A stretch of DNA of 64,000 nucleotides from Flammeovirgaceae bacterium. GTDB taxonomy: Bacteria; Bacteroidota; Bacteroidia; Cytophagales; Cyclobacteriaceae. The notes beneath the pieces were generated by a model. It searched no databases. It was not told the origin of the DNA and was given only the letters and a program-made list of their open reading frames with translations. The translations under genes and the position numbers were made by a program. Shown here one piece after another: positions 10,006-19,055 of this stretch (position 1 is its first letter; the number at the start of each line of letters is the position of its first letter). The stretch lies in the NCBI GenBank assembly GCA_016709845.1, contig JADJMA010000023.1, positions 65,932-129,931 of the forward strand, written 5' to 3'.

Positions 10006-10351
10006 AGATTCTTACCTGTTGAATTCACGTCACTAAGGTAACTTCTGGGTTAAACATTTATTGTTAATAACAAATTTAGAATTTTTGTAGTTTAAATTTT
10101 AACGTAGTCTCCCTACTATCGTACCTAGGGTGACCGTACAAACGCTTAAAAGAGGATTTATTACCGAATTTCTTCCATAGGTCAATTAGTTTTACTCTTG
10201 TTGGAATTCTTGTTTTTTTTTCTTCATTATTACCGATGAAACGTAGGACGAAAACTTCAATATTTATGTATGATTGTTAGTGGTTCTGTGGTGTTTTACC
10301 AGCTTCAATCTTAATAACAACTATTTACTTTTATCCATTAATTATTACTCA
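10006..10351. other. 346-base stretch with no recognised feature
   Basis: This AT-rich spacer lies between the divergently oriented HHE gene and the peptidase gene and should hold both promoters. I see no clear -33/-7 pair, hairpin, RNA or gene. Confidence 0.5.
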
Positions 10352-11971
10352 ATGAAATATTTTACTTTAGTATTCTTTACTTTCCTGTGTATACCTTCTT
10401 TCGCGCAGTGGCCAATCGAATTAATGACCAAGCCCGAGCGCACTTCCTATCAGGAAACATCTACCTATGTGGAGGTGATGGATTTTATATCCGAAGTTAA
10501 AAAAGGTTCTAATTATATTACACAAATTTCCATGGGCAAAAGTCTGGAAGGAAAAGAGATACCAGTATTAATTTTGGCCAATCCAAAAATCTCTACGCCT
10601 GCAGAAGCAAAAGCTAGCGGCAAGCCTATCATTTATATTCAGGGAAATATTCACTCCGGTGAAGTGGAGGGAAAGGAAACCTTACAGATTTTGTTGCGCG
10701 AAATTCTTCACGGAGATAAAGCGCACCTATTACAAAATCAAATCATCTTATTTGCTCCTATTTACAACACCGATTCCAACGACAAATTAGGGCCAGACAA
10801 CAGACCATCACAAGAAGGAAGCCCGATTGTGGCCGGTATTCGTGCAAGCAGCCAGGGTTTGGATTTAAACCGCGATGGAATTAAAATGGAAGCATTGGAA
10901 ACGAATGGCCTCATTCAAAATATAATTGTACCCTGGGATCCAACTTTGTTTGTCGATTTACACACCACCAATGGAACGTGGCATGGTTACTCGTTAACAT
11001 GGGCACCAAGTTATCATTATGCCGGTGAGAAGGCACCGTATGATTTTACTTGGAATAAACTCTTGCCTGAGGTAACGGACAAGGTGTTGGAAAAGAATGA
11101 TATCTACCTTGGCCCCTTTGGAGATTTCTACGGGGTAAAGGAATGGCCGATCAAAAAATTCTATACATACAATCACCAACCTCGGTATATGGTCAATCAG
11201 CTTGGGTTGCGAAACCGGATGGCAATTTTGAGTGAAGCCTTTGCGCATGAGCGATTGTATCAACGCATCAATTCTACCCATGCGTTTGTTACCGAGATTT
11301 TGGAGTTCACCAATAAAAATGGAAAGGATATGATGGCCATTAATGCAAAAGCAGAAAAGGATGCAATTGCATTGGTGAAAGAACAAGGTGGAAAAGTAAA
11401 GAAAGGTGTTCGCTATAAAATGGTGCCATTAGAAAAGCCGGTTAATAAATACCGCACCTATGGGTACTATACAGTAAAAGATAAGGATGGAAAGACTTCT
11501 TATTTGAGAGGTCCTGGCATTGTTGAACTCGACAATATTGAGAACAATAGTGCTTTCGAAGCTACGGTAGAAAGCACATTACCAAAGGGCTATATTATTC
11601 CTGCTGAATTTGAATTCATTGCAAAGCATTTGGAAAAGCAAGGCGCTACGGTAACGAAATTAGACAAACCAGCTCGTGCTACGGGAGAATCATTTATTGT
11701 TGAAAAATACACACTGGCGGATCGTGCGTTTGAAAAACATAATATGGCAACAGCAGAAGGTAAATTTGTTCCGGAAACGTACCGTGCGAAAAAAGGTGAT
11801 TACCAGGTAACCCTTGCCCAACCACTTGCAAACCTAATCTTTTATATACTCGAGCCCCAATCTGATGATGGCCTCGTGACCTGGAACTTCTTTGACGATT
11901 ATTTTAAAAAGAATGGAGTAGATAAAGGCCCGGTGAAGTACCCCGTCTTTAAGTATTTTGAAATAAAATAG
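10352..11971 (+). CDS. Secreted M14 family zinc carboxypeptidase
   Basis: I choose the ATG at 10352, 26 codons inside the longest frame, because it starts a clean signal peptide (hydrophobic residues 4-17, cleavage near FAQ). Zinc ligands fit the M14 pattern: HSGEVEGKE gives His101 and Glu104, and the third ligand is probably the His of DLHTTNG. LDLNRDG also fits the M14 substrate region. The enzyme should remove C-terminal residues from peptides outside the cytoplasm. About 539 residues is normal for the Bacteroidota form, with a 180-residue C-terminal extension of unclear role. It is intact and followed by a hairpin. Confidence 0.85.
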   Translation: MKYFTLVFFTFLCIPSFAQWPIELMTKPERTSYQETSTYVEVMDFISEVKKGSNYITQISMGKSLEGKEIPVLILANPKISTPAEAKASGKPIIYIQGNIHSGEVEGKETLQILLREILHGDKAHLLQNQIILFAPIYNTDSNDKLGPDNRPSQEGSPIVAGIRASSQGLDLNRDGIKMEALETNGLIQNIIVPWDPTLFVDLHTTNGTWHGYSLTWAPSYHYAGEKAPYDFTWNKLLPEVTDKVLEKNDIYLGPFGDFYGVKEWPIKKFYTYNHQPRYMVNQLGLRNRMAILSEAFAHERLYQRINSTHAFVTEILEFTNKNGKDMMAINAKAEKDAIALVKEQGGKVKKGVRYKMVPLEKPVNKYRTYGYYTVKDKDGKTSYLRGPGIVELDNIENNSAFEATVESTLPKGYIIPAEFEFIAKHLEKQGATVTKLDKPARATGESFIVEKYTLADRAFEKHNMATAEGKFVPETYRAKKGDYQVTLAQPLANLIFYILEPQSDDGLVTWNFFDDYFKKNGVDKGPVKYPVFKYFEIK

Positions 11972-11974
11972 TTG

Positions 11975-12023
11975 AACCCAAATTATGCAATAGCAATTTC
12001 TATTCTAATGCATAATCTGGGTT
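11975..12023 (+). terminator. Stem-loop after the M14 peptidase
   Basis: The arms 11975-11989 and 12009-12023 pair over 14 of 15 positions around a 19-base loop, starting three bases after the peptidase stop. No T tract follows, so it is a weak terminator candidate or an mRNA 3'-end stabiliser. Confidence 0.45.
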
Positions 12024-12105
12024 AAAGCTTGTCCATTAAAAGGACATGGATTTCGTGGTCTATTGGTCGATGTGTTCTGTAATAGGATTTGTGTCAACTA
12101 AGAGG

Positions 12106-12621
12106 TTAGTCTATTTTTAAAGGTTCCCCAACAACTTGCATGTCGTGGTCGCCAAACACTTTTGCAATTTCTTCTTTTGTTGGTGGATGTGTCCACGTGT
12201 TAGTAACAGCAAAGAAATCTTCCATTTTACCTGCAGGTAAATAGGAAACTATCATTTTACCTTTTTCGGTGAGCTGAATAAAAGCGTGTGGCACCTTACG
12301 GGGAAGGAAAATTGTGTCGCCTGTTTTCATTTGATATTTGTCCTCTCCAACCTGAAATGAATACTCTCCCTCAACAACATAAAACCATTCGTCTTGATAG
12401 GGGTGAATGTGTAAAGGAGGTCCACCGTTAGGCGTCAAACCGATCTGCTCAAAAACGGCTAAATCGTTTTCGGTGTCCTTACCCGATATTTTAATGTCTA
12501 GAGTGTTTAGGGTAACGCCTTTCATTTTGTAGTGAATGCCAAACCTGGCAGCACCAGAATTTACTTTAAATCCCTTTTCTGCTCGCATAGTGATAATCGA
12601 TTTAACTTTAGCAATTGTCAC
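12106..12621 (-). CDS. Cupin-domain protein
   Basis: A 171-residue protein with one cupin barrel. Motif 1 is GGPPLHIHPYQDEWFYVVEG (about residues 65-84; the two His and the Glu are metal ligands) and motif 2 is GDTIFLPRKVPHAF (about 101-114; third His). There is no signal peptide. Cupins of this type serve as small-molecule-binding proteins or quercetinase-like dioxygenases, and nothing here tells which. The true start could be the internal Met at residue 12 (AEKGF follows). It is the last member of the series of minus-strand genes in 12.1-17.4 kb. Confidence 0.75.
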   Translation of the reverse strand: MTIAKVKSIITMRAEKGFKVNSGAARFGIHYKMKGVTLNTLDIKISGKDTENDLAVFEQIGLTPNGGPPLHIHPYQDEWFYVVEGEYSFQVGEDKYQMKTGDTIFLPRKVPHAFIQLTEKGKMIVSYLPAGKMEDFFAVTNTWTHPPTKEEIAKVFGDHDMQVVGEPLKID

Positions 12622-12781
12622 TATGGGTATTAGTCGAAGGTTCGGAATTAAATATAGTGTTTTCCAAAGGAGTGACAGTTTTTGGCTTGTCGATGTGGTG
12701 GTTTAGAAGAACAAATGTTGAACCTAACTACTCATTACATACACAAAACTTGCTCCTTATCACCATGTCCGCCTTTACCTT

Positions 12782-12814
12782 ACAATGGACTGGTTTTCGC
12801 TTCCAGTCCATTGT
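12782..12814. terminator. Perfect 12-bp stem-loop
   Basis: ACAATGGACTGG (12782-12793) and CCAGTCCATTGT (12803-12814) pair perfectly around a nine-base loop. It lies 18 bases beyond the stop of the DUF4242 gene and probably ends or protects its transcript. The T-rich flank (TTGTTTT) is on the plus-strand side, so the direction of any termination is unclear. Confidence 0.55.
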
Positions 12815-12832
12815 TGTTTTATAGTTTGCAGA

Positions 12833-13105
12833 TTATTCAGCAGTTGTAGGGTCTATTAGGGTTGAAACTTCGGTTACCACATTTGCTGGAAAGCCACCTT
12901 GTTTGGCGTGTTCTCGAACCATTTCTTCGTTAGGAGCTATGTAGATACAGTAGATTTTATCTTTGGTCACATAGCTTTGAACCCATTGAATTTGTGGTCC
13001 CATTTTGCTCAATACTCCACAAGAAGTTTGTGAAATCCCTTTTAGTTGTTCAGCGGATAGCTTTCCGGCTCCAGGAATTTCTCTTTCTATTACATATTTT
13101 GGCAT
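12833..13105 (-). CDS. DUF4242 domain protein
   Basis: A 90-residue protein that spans the whole DUF4242 fold: MPKYVIEREIPGAGKL at the start, a central SYVTKDKIYCIYIAP segment (about 44-58) and HAKQGGFPANVV (about 66-77) with the conserved His and Gly. Members are small dimeric ferredoxin-like proteins, some reported to bind nickel; no enzymatic role is established. It sits alone between spacers on the minus strand, like the other genes of this region. Confidence 0.8.
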   Translation of the reverse strand: MPKYVIEREIPGAGKLSAEQLKGISQTSCGVLSKMGPQIQWVQSYVTKDKIYCIYIAPNEEMVREHAKQGGFPANVVTEVSTLIDPTTAE

Positions 13106-13695
13106 AATGTTGAAATTTTAGTTTTCCTACTCATTTGGCTTTTCGGTGTCGCCCCGTTTTTTAAATGGTTGCTGGTCTCCACTTTTTAATTTGTTAGTCG
13201 TAACTGTCACGATTTGTCAAACAGAACCGGCAGTTCTCCTGCTTGTTCGTGTCCACGGTGTCACTTTTGAGCTTTTCTATAACAGCCAAATGATAGGTGT
13301 AGTGCAGGATTCAGAGCGATTCACTCACTTTCTACCCTAAAACCTATGTATTAACGTTAACGATTAAATTTCTCCTTGCACATCTTGGTTCTGTTTTCTT
13401 GATGACTTTCAAGGCTTGTTGAAGAGAGTACTCTTTTTCAAATGACAACATTAATTTCACCATTTGATACAGCATTTACAAGTACAGTAAGTTTTGATGT
13501 GTATTCTACGGATGATCCATTTGACGGAGAATGCCACGCTGAGGTAGAATAGAGGCATTATGGCCTGAAACGATTATACACTCAACTGAATAAACTATCT
13601 ATTGGCATTAAACTTATGTTTCTATTCGTGATTCCCAGCCACTTTTGGGTAGCTGCTGGTTAACGATTTACTGTCAAATTATTTTTTCTATTAAG
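13106..13695. other. 590-base spacer with a shared motif near its right end
   Basis: No gene is supportable here. A 64-codon plus-strand frame at 13146 and a 36-codon frame at about 13442 have no recognisable protein features. Near the right end, at 13636-13665, lies GCCACTTTTGGGTAGCTGCT and a TAACG, similar to the spacers at 16322-16350 and 17538-17570. Confidence 0.45.
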
Positions 13696-15144
13696 TTAGT
13701 TTTTTGCCAGGTCTGTCTGGTTTACTTTTTTCAAACAGGACTTAATCATTTCAATGGCTTCATCAACTATTTCTTTTTTTGTTCTAAAAGCTAAAATCGC
13801 AATCCGGATTACAAAACGTTTGTTGATAATGGAGGAGCTTAAAAAAACAGAACCATCAGCATGTATTTCATCCATAAGCTGCCTGTTTTTTTTATCCGAA
13901 TCGGCCACAAAGGGATACCAAAAATAACTGACAGACAAGTCTGGCTCTGGTCCGAGACAAAAACCTAATTCAGCAAGTTTATTTCTAAAGTAATTTACAA
14001 GCAATAGTTTTTCCTCAAGACATGCCACGAACGGTTCTAATCCATGTAGCTGCAATGGCAACCATACCCGAAGTCCTCTGAAATGTTTGGTTAGCTCTGG
14101 CGAGACATTAGCAGAACTTTTCAGCATTTCTTCACTGGCTCCGTCTTGCATATAATTAGCTGTATAATAGTTTGAATGTAAAACAGCAGCACTGTCTTTT
14201 ATTAACACGGCCCCAACGCCATAGGGAAGAAACAGCCCTTTATGAGGATCAACAATAATAGAATCAGCTTTTTCGATCCCTTTAAAACGTTCTCTTTTTG
14301 ATGTCATAATAAAAAAGCCACCGTAGGCAGCATCTATATGAAACCACATTTTATACTTTTTTGCCAAGGTTGCAATTTCACTTAATGGATCTACGGCTCC
14401 TGTATCGGTAGTACCTGCTGTTGCCACTACTAAAAAAGGCTGAAGACCTGCGGCAATATCCCTTTCTATAATTTCTTCTAAAGAATCTGTTTTAATTCTA
14501 TGGGTTGTATCTAACGAAATATAGCGAATGATTATATCTTCCAATCCAATAATCCGTAATGCTTTTTGGGTTGAGTGATGTACCTGCTCGCTTAAATAAA
14601 CAACATGCTGGCGAATGAATTCATTCTTAACCTTATGTTTATCTCGGGCAGCAGTAAATGCAATAAGAGTAGATATGGAGCCACCAGAAGACAAGCAGCC
14701 CACGGAATTTTCTGGAAATGAAAATACTGATTTCAGCCAATTAACAACTTCGTTTTCAATAGTCGCTGCCCCAGGCGATGCATAATACACACTGGCATAC
14801 GGATTGGTAACGGCTGCGATAAAATCTGCAAGAGCAGCGGTAAAAATCCCGCCTCCGGGAATATAACCCAAGTGTTTTCCTGATGCTGCATTAATTCCCG
14901 TTTCAGCTACTTCTTTTTGATACAAATCAAGAAGCTCAGCTAACGACCTTTTTTGATTCGTAATTTCTAATAAAGTGGCGTCTTTCTCTGTAAAAGCCTT
15001 AACCGTGTTAAGCCCTGCGATAAATTGATTTGAATAGTCCGTTATGCTATTAATCATTTTTAATCGCTCGGGTTCCTGTATATCAAGTTGCTTACTTGCC
15101 TCGTTTAATTCAATCAGTTTCAAAATTATTTCTTCAGTATCCAC
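13696..15144 (-). CDS. Group II pyridoxal-dependent decarboxylase
   Basis: A 482-residue fold-type I PLP enzyme. HIDAAYGGF (about residues 270-278) supplies the Asp that holds the PLP ring nitrogen, and DPHKGLFLPYG (about 298-308) supplies the PLP lysine. GCLSSGGSIST (about 154-164) is the phosphate-binding loop. The family removes CO2 from aromatic amino acids, glutamate or diaminobutyrate; substrate choice cannot be read from these motifs. The protein is cytoplasmic and its frame is intact. The nearest upstream gene is a methyltransferase on the same strand 183 bases away, so the two are probably separate units. Confidence 0.85.
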   Translation of the reverse strand: MDTEEIILKLIELNEASKQLDIQEPERLKMINSITDYSNQFIAGLNTVKAFTEKDATLLEITNQKRSLAELLDLYQKEVAETGINAASGKHLGYIPGGGIFTAALADFIAAVTNPYASVYYASPGAATIENEVVNWLKSVFSFPENSVGCLSSGGSISTLIAFTAARDKHKVKNEFIRQHVVYLSEQVHHSTQKALRIIGLEDIIIRYISLDTTHRIKTDSLEEIIERDIAAGLQPFLVVATAGTTDTGAVDPLSEIATLAKKYKMWFHIDAAYGGFFIMTSKRERFKGIEKADSIIVDPHKGLFLPYGVGAVLIKDSAAVLHSNYYTANYMQDGASEEMLKSSANVSPELTKHFRGLRVWLPLQLHGLEPFVACLEEKLLLVNYFRNKLAELGFCLGPEPDLSVSYFWYPFVADSDKKNRQLMDEIHADGSVFLSSSIINKRFVIRIAILAFRTKKEIVDEAIEMIKSCLKKVNQTDLAKN

Positions 15145-15327
15145 AAGAACAAGAGTTTATTTTTACGATTAAGATCGAATTAAATTTTTCAAAAGGGAAA
15201 CAATAAAGTCATAGACTCATTAAGTGTTAAAAACAGTATTTCTTTTCAGTAAAAATTTCTGTTTCTCTCCATAAGCCTAATAAAAAAGATGGTTGTTCTA
15301 TTTCACCAAGTAGCTGAAGCCTGCAGA

Positions 15328-16172
15328 TTATTTCTCCCCATAAATTATAAGAGCACTTCCATCCATTATTACATTTCCATCCGGATACTTTTCATTTATC
15401 AATTCGTAAACTTCTCTTTTTATTTTGTCTTTCATCGCATCACCGGCTTTGCTGAGAGCAGCAACAACAGGAGCTGCAATTTCGGTCATCATTTGCCAGT
15501 AAATTTCGGTCGTTTCGCATTTCAGCTTACATATCACTTCGCTTTCAGAATTATTTTTAAAATCGGCCTGATTAAAAATGCTTGTCAGTAAGCCACTTTT
15601 GCTACAACGAAAGATTCCCGGATTTTCAAGGGCAGAACAGGTAATTGCATATTCCTATTGATGGTTTCGCTTAGAGCGGTTACCCAGAAATTTTTTTCAG
15701 GTGTACTCCAAACTGAAGTTGCCAGTCTACCACCTGGTTTTAGTACCCGCAGTATTTCTTTAGCTGCCAAAAGCATGTTCGGGAAAAACATAAATCCCAT
15801 CCGGCAACTAACCCCATCAAAAGTGTTATCGGCAAAAGGAAGTTCGCAAACATCGCATGCACGAAATTCAACATTGGTGATTCCTTTTTTAGAAGCCTTT
15901 TCACGAGCAATATCAAGCATCTCATCCGCGAGGTCAGTAAGAATAACTTTTCCGCCGGTAAGCATACTCGCAATGCTAAAACCGGGTTCGCCTGTTCCTG
16001 CCGCGATATCTAAAATCAGTTGTGAACCTTTGGGTTTTAGCAAACTAATAATTGCATCAGCAGCTGGTTGCATATGGTCTATGAAGTTCCAACTCCCACT
16101 TTTTCCAACCGGAAGAGAATTTATTCCAGGATGCTTTTTGGTTGCACTGATTTCCTCAAATTGTTGTTCCAT
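15328..16172 (-). CDS. Class I SAM-dependent methyltransferase (frameshifted)
   Basis: The N-terminal part carries motif I as LDIAAGTGEPG (about residues 49-59), followed by ILTDLADEML and the FDGVSCRMGFMFF segment, typical of UbiE/MenG-like small-molecule methyltransferases. The frame ends at 15585, but one missing base near 15610-15640 restores NPGIFRCSKSGLLTSIFNQ and then the C-terminal 69 residues to a stop at 15328. The repaired length is about 281 residues. The substrate is unknown. The spacer upstream of its start contains a perfect palindrome and the shared spacer motif. Confidence 0.8.
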
Positions 16173-16286
16173 GGTTTTAGTGGTTAAAGACTCTTTTATG
16201 TATAATAAAGGTCATGAGCAATTGTAATCAACTTTAAAACTGCCAGCTTCAGGGAAGCTTACACACCGAACTTGATACAAAGCACA

Positions 16287-16306
16287 ATCCCGATAGTTAT
16301 CGGGAT
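16287..16306. repeat. 20-base perfect palindrome
   Basis: ATCCCGATA-GT-TATCGGGAT pairs over nine bases on each side. Variants are at 8033-8047 and 60676-60693. This kind of short palindrome recurs in intergenic DNA of Cytophagales; its role is unknown. Confidence 0.7.
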
Positions 16307-16321
16307 CATTTAAAACATTGA

Positions 16322-16350
16322 ACCCGCCATTTTGCAAACTCTTGTTAGCG
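16322..16350. repeat. Degenerate spacer motif (GCCATTTTGCAAA...TTGTTAGCG)
   Basis: On the minus strand this reads CGCTAACAAG...TTTGCAAAATGGCGGGTT, matching the layout of the spacers at 13636-13665 and 17538-17570: TAAC, then about 10 bases, then CAAA(A) and TGGCGG/TGGCTG. It lies between the methyltransferase start and the VOC gene. Confidence 0.45.
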
Positions 16351-16366
16351 GCTCGTTATTTTCTGC

Positions 16367-16798
16367 TTATACTTTACCTTTATATTTTGGGTCAAAATCT
16401 ACCATCCATTCAATACCATATTTGTCTCTAAACATTGCAAAATATGTACCCCAAGGACTGTCGCCAATAGGCATTTCAATTTGTCCACCTGCTGAAAGTC
16501 CTTTGTATAACTTGTCGGCTTCTTCTTTGCTTTCAGCACTAATTGATATTTTTGACCTGTTTTCGTTTTCATTTACTCGTCCCATAAATTCAGGAACATC
16601 ATTGCCCATTAAAATGTTTTTACCGATTGGTAAAGCAATGTGCATTATTTTATTGTTTTCAGATTCTGGAATATTAGGATTCGGCATATCTCCAAATCTC
16701 ATAATCATGGCGAACTCTCCGCCAAATACTGATTTGTAAAAATTGAATGCTTCTTCGGTATTTCCGTTGAAGTTAATGTAAGGATTGATAAGTGCCAT
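16367..16798 (-). CDS. VOC family protein, PhnB/glyoxalase-like
   Basis: A 143-residue protein beginning with INPYINFNGNTEEAFNFY (about 4-21), the hallmark start of PhnB-like members of the vicinal-oxygen-chelate superfamily. GNDVPEF (about 65-71) and WGTYFAMFRDKYGIEW (about 115-130) complete the pattern. Most relatives are of unknown substrate, and many lack a full metal site. The gene starts 19 bases after the RibD-like reductase stop, so these two probably share a transcript. Confidence 0.82.
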   Translation of the reverse strand: MALINPYINFNGNTEEAFNFYKSVFGGEFAMIMRFGDMPNPNIPESENNKIMHIALPIGKNILMGNDVPEFMGRVNENENRSKISISAESKEEADKLYKGLSAGGQIEMPIGDSPWGTYFAMFRDKYGIEWMVDFDPKYKGKV

Positions 16799-16817
16799 AA
16801 TTTTATATTTTTAAAAG

Positions 16818-17381
16818 TTAGTTTTTTAGTTTGTATTGTAGCAAAACTTCACCGCACTGAAATGCTTTTGCATCTATAAGTTTGAGATTTGTTCTATCCA
16901 TAAATATTTTCATTCCATTGCCTATGGCAACAGGATTTATAAACAAATACAATTCATCAATTAAATTATTTTTCAGTAATGATGAAACAAAATTTGCACC
17001 ACCATAAACGAGAATATCTTTTCCTGGCTTGTTTTTTAATTGGTTTATAGCAGTTACTAAATCATCATTTTCTAACGTTGTGTTTTTGCCTCCAATGCTT
17101 TTAAGCGTTTTGCTAAAAACAATTTTAGGCGTATTTACCATCTTTTCAGCAAAAGAAAATTCAGGACTGTCAGGTTGATTGTTTACTACATTTTCCCAAT
17201 ATTTAATAAAATCTTCTGTCATTTTTCTTCCTAAAAGAATATTGTCCGAAGTATCAGTAAGCTCATTTATTACTTCAAAAAGTTCAGTATCATCTCCAAA
17301 CGTCATCCAATTCAATTCACCGTTTATTCCTGCTACATAACCGTCCACCGTTTGTTGCATTTGTAATTTTAATTTTCTCAT
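16818..17381 (-). CDS. Dihydrofolate reductase-like (RibD C-terminal) protein
   Basis: A 187-residue protein with the RibD_C/DHFR fold. The start KLKLQMQQTVDGYVAG (about 3-18) holds the first strand and the Asp-Gly-Tyr turn, NILLGRKMTEDF (about 47-58) is the NADPH-side helix, and ILVYGGANFVSSLL (about 124-137) is the glycine-rich cofactor loop. The family includes RibD reductase domains and many uncharacterised NADPH reductases. It lies directly upstream of the VOC gene on the same strand. Its codon use is AT-rich, like the rest of this region. Confidence 0.82.
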   Translation of the reverse strand: MRKLKLQMQQTVDGYVAGINGELNWMTFGDDTELFEVINELTDTSDNILLGRKMTEDFIKYWENVVNNQPDSPEFSFAEKMVNTPKIVFSKTLKSIGGKNTTLENDDLVTAINQLKNKPGKDILVYGGANFVSSLLKNNLIDELYLFINPVAIGNGMKIFMDRTNLKLIDAKAFQCGEVLLQYKLKN

Positions 17382-17699
17382 TTGTTTTTTTAAGTTGTCA
17401 AATTGTAAGCTCCCCTATGGTTCGGTCTGCTTGCCGATAACGGTTTGCGGCTTGGCGAAGGTGGCGATTTTACTACAAAAGTTCATACTAAGTTATAATT
17501 TTTGTTGAACCACAAAACCGTCATACGAAGCACCGAACCGCCACTTTGGGTAGGTGTTGTTACCTGCTGGGCTTCCTTTGAATCAATGCATAGTCGTGCT
17601 AATTATGTCCCAACTATAAGAAATAAATCGCCAAGCCAGTAATATTTATTCGTTGCGATTAAGGATAACCCTTATCTTTAAAATCTTACTCATTGTCGT
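17382..17699. other. 318-base spacer with a shared degenerate motif
   Basis: No gene is seen. At 17538-17570 the minus strand reads GTAACAACACCTACCCAAAG followed by TGGCGG, the best match to the spacer motif also found near 13636 and 16322. The amine oxidase promoter should lie in the right part, but no clear -7 box was identified. Confidence 0.5.
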
Positions 17700-19055
17700 A
17701 TGGCCGAACTACTCGATACAATTATTGTTGGCGCGGGCTTTTCCGGGCTGGCTGCTGCCCGATTACTTCAAAAGGAAAATAAAAAATTTATTGTGTTGGA
17801 AGCGCGCGATCGGGTGGGTGGCCGCACGCATACCCGCTACCTAAAAGATCAAATGTATGTGGACCTTGGCGGGCAATGGATTGGCCCCACGCAAGACCGT
17901 ATGTACGAGCTCGCCAAAGAATGTGGCATCAATTGGTATAACACCTACAACGAGGGCAAAAACATTCTGGATCTTAATAAAACAATTCGAACCTATACCG
18001 GTCTCATTCCTAAAATGGATGTGCTTTCACTTATCAACATCGATTATGTGTTGAAGAAATTAGATCGCATGGCCAAACGCATTCCGTTGGATAAGCCGTG
18101 GCTGGCACCCCAGGCGAAGACATGGGACAGCCTCACACTGGAGGCCTTCGTGCGCAAACATTGTTACACCGCCAACTGCTACAAGGTAGTGCGGGCAGGT
18201 TTGGAAACTGTGTATGCCAGTGAACTCAACGAAGTATCACTGTTGCACGCACTGTTCTACATCCGCTCGGGCACCAATCTGAATTGTTTGTTGAGTATCG
18301 ACAACGGGGCCCAGCAGCATCGTATCAAAGGCGGCATGCAAACTTTGGCCGAAGCAGTAGCAAAACCATTTTATGAATTAATTAAGTTTAACTGTCCGGT
18401 AAAACGGATTATCCAACAGACTGATACCGTATCGGTAGAAGGTGATGGTTTTTCTTTTCAAGCGAAGAAAGTGATTATGGCCATTCCGCCTGTGTTGATC
18501 AATCACATCGAATTTACTCCTGCCTTGCCGATGTATAAATCGCAGTTGATACAAAAATTGTCCATGGGTATTGTTGGTAAAGTATTTGGCGTATATGAAA
18601 AACCATTCTGGCGCAACCAAGGGTTCAGTGGTCAGGTAGTGGCCGATGAACATGCACCCTTTCAGACTTTCTTCGACTCTTCACCAGCCGACAGCAGCTA
18701 TGGGGTGTTGCTTGCGTTTTGTATTGCCGATCGCGCCCGCGCCTTTTTCGCAAATGACGAAAGCACACGAAAGAAAATTGCCCTCGAGGCATTCGGAAAA
18801 TATTTTGGCAAAGAGGCTACACAACCTGTTCACTATATAGATCATTGCTGGGCTGATGAAGCGTGGAGTCGTGGCTGTTATGCAGGCCTCTATCCGGCTG
18901 GTGCATGGACTAACTTTCAGAATACACTCGCCCAACCAACGGGCTCCATTCATTGGGCGGGCACGGAAACAGCGGACGTGTGGTATGGCTACATCGAAGG
19001 GGCCGTGCGTGCCGGTGAGCGGGCTGCGAATGAAATATTGAAGGGACGCGTGTAA
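17700..19055 (+). CDS. Flavin-dependent monoamine oxidase family protein
   Basis: A 451-residue FAD enzyme. VGAGFSGLAAARLL (about residues 11-24) is the dinucleotide motif, and the following EARDRVGGRTHT is diagnostic of the amine oxidase/polyamine oxidase/LSD1 superfamily. The C-terminal GSIHWAGTETADVWYGYIEG (about 416-435) is the second FAD signature, with the Trp-Tyr pair near the aromatic cage. It should oxidise an amine to an aldehyde or imine with release of H2O2. There is no signal peptide. Its stop overlaps the nitrilase start by one base. The gene is clearly GC-richer than the preceding 5 kb. Confidence 0.88.
   Translation: MAELLDTIIVGAGFSGLAAARLLQKENKKFIVLEARDRVGGRTHTRYLKDQMYVDLGGQWIGPTQDRMYELAKECGINWYNTYNEGKNILDLNKTIRTYTGLIPKMDVLSLINIDYVLKKLDRMAKRIPLDKPWLAPQAKTWDSLTLEAFVRKHCYTANCYKVVRAGLETVYASELNEVSLLHALFYIRSGTNLNCLLSIDNGAQQHRIKGGMQTLAEAVAKPFYELIKFNCPVKRIIQQTDTVSVEGDGFSFQAKKVIMAIPPVLINHIEFTPALPMYKSQLIQKLSMGIVGKVFGVYEKPFWRNQGFSGQVVADEHAPFQTFFDSSPADSSYGVLLAFCIADRARAFFANDESTRKKIALEAFGKYFGKEATQPVHYIDHCWADEAWSRGCYAGLYPAGAWTNFQNTLAQPTGSIHWAGTETADVWYGYIEGAVRAGERAANEILKGRV

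Noticed and set aside
13146..13340. 64-codon plus-strand frame in the 13.1-13.7 kb spacer
   Set aside because: No recognisable protein features, no ribosome-binding context, and it lies among gene-poor repeat-like DNA.
15658..16227. 189-codon plus-strand frame over the methyltransferase
   Set aside because: It is the antisense shadow of the methyltransferase, whose SAM motifs are unambiguous on the minus strand.
13696..19055. Biosynthetic gene cluster joining decarboxylase, methyltransferase and amine oxidase
   Set aside because: The decarboxylase and methyltransferase are separate minus-strand units, and the amine oxidase is divergent with its own operon. Nothing else in the block looks like secondary metabolism.
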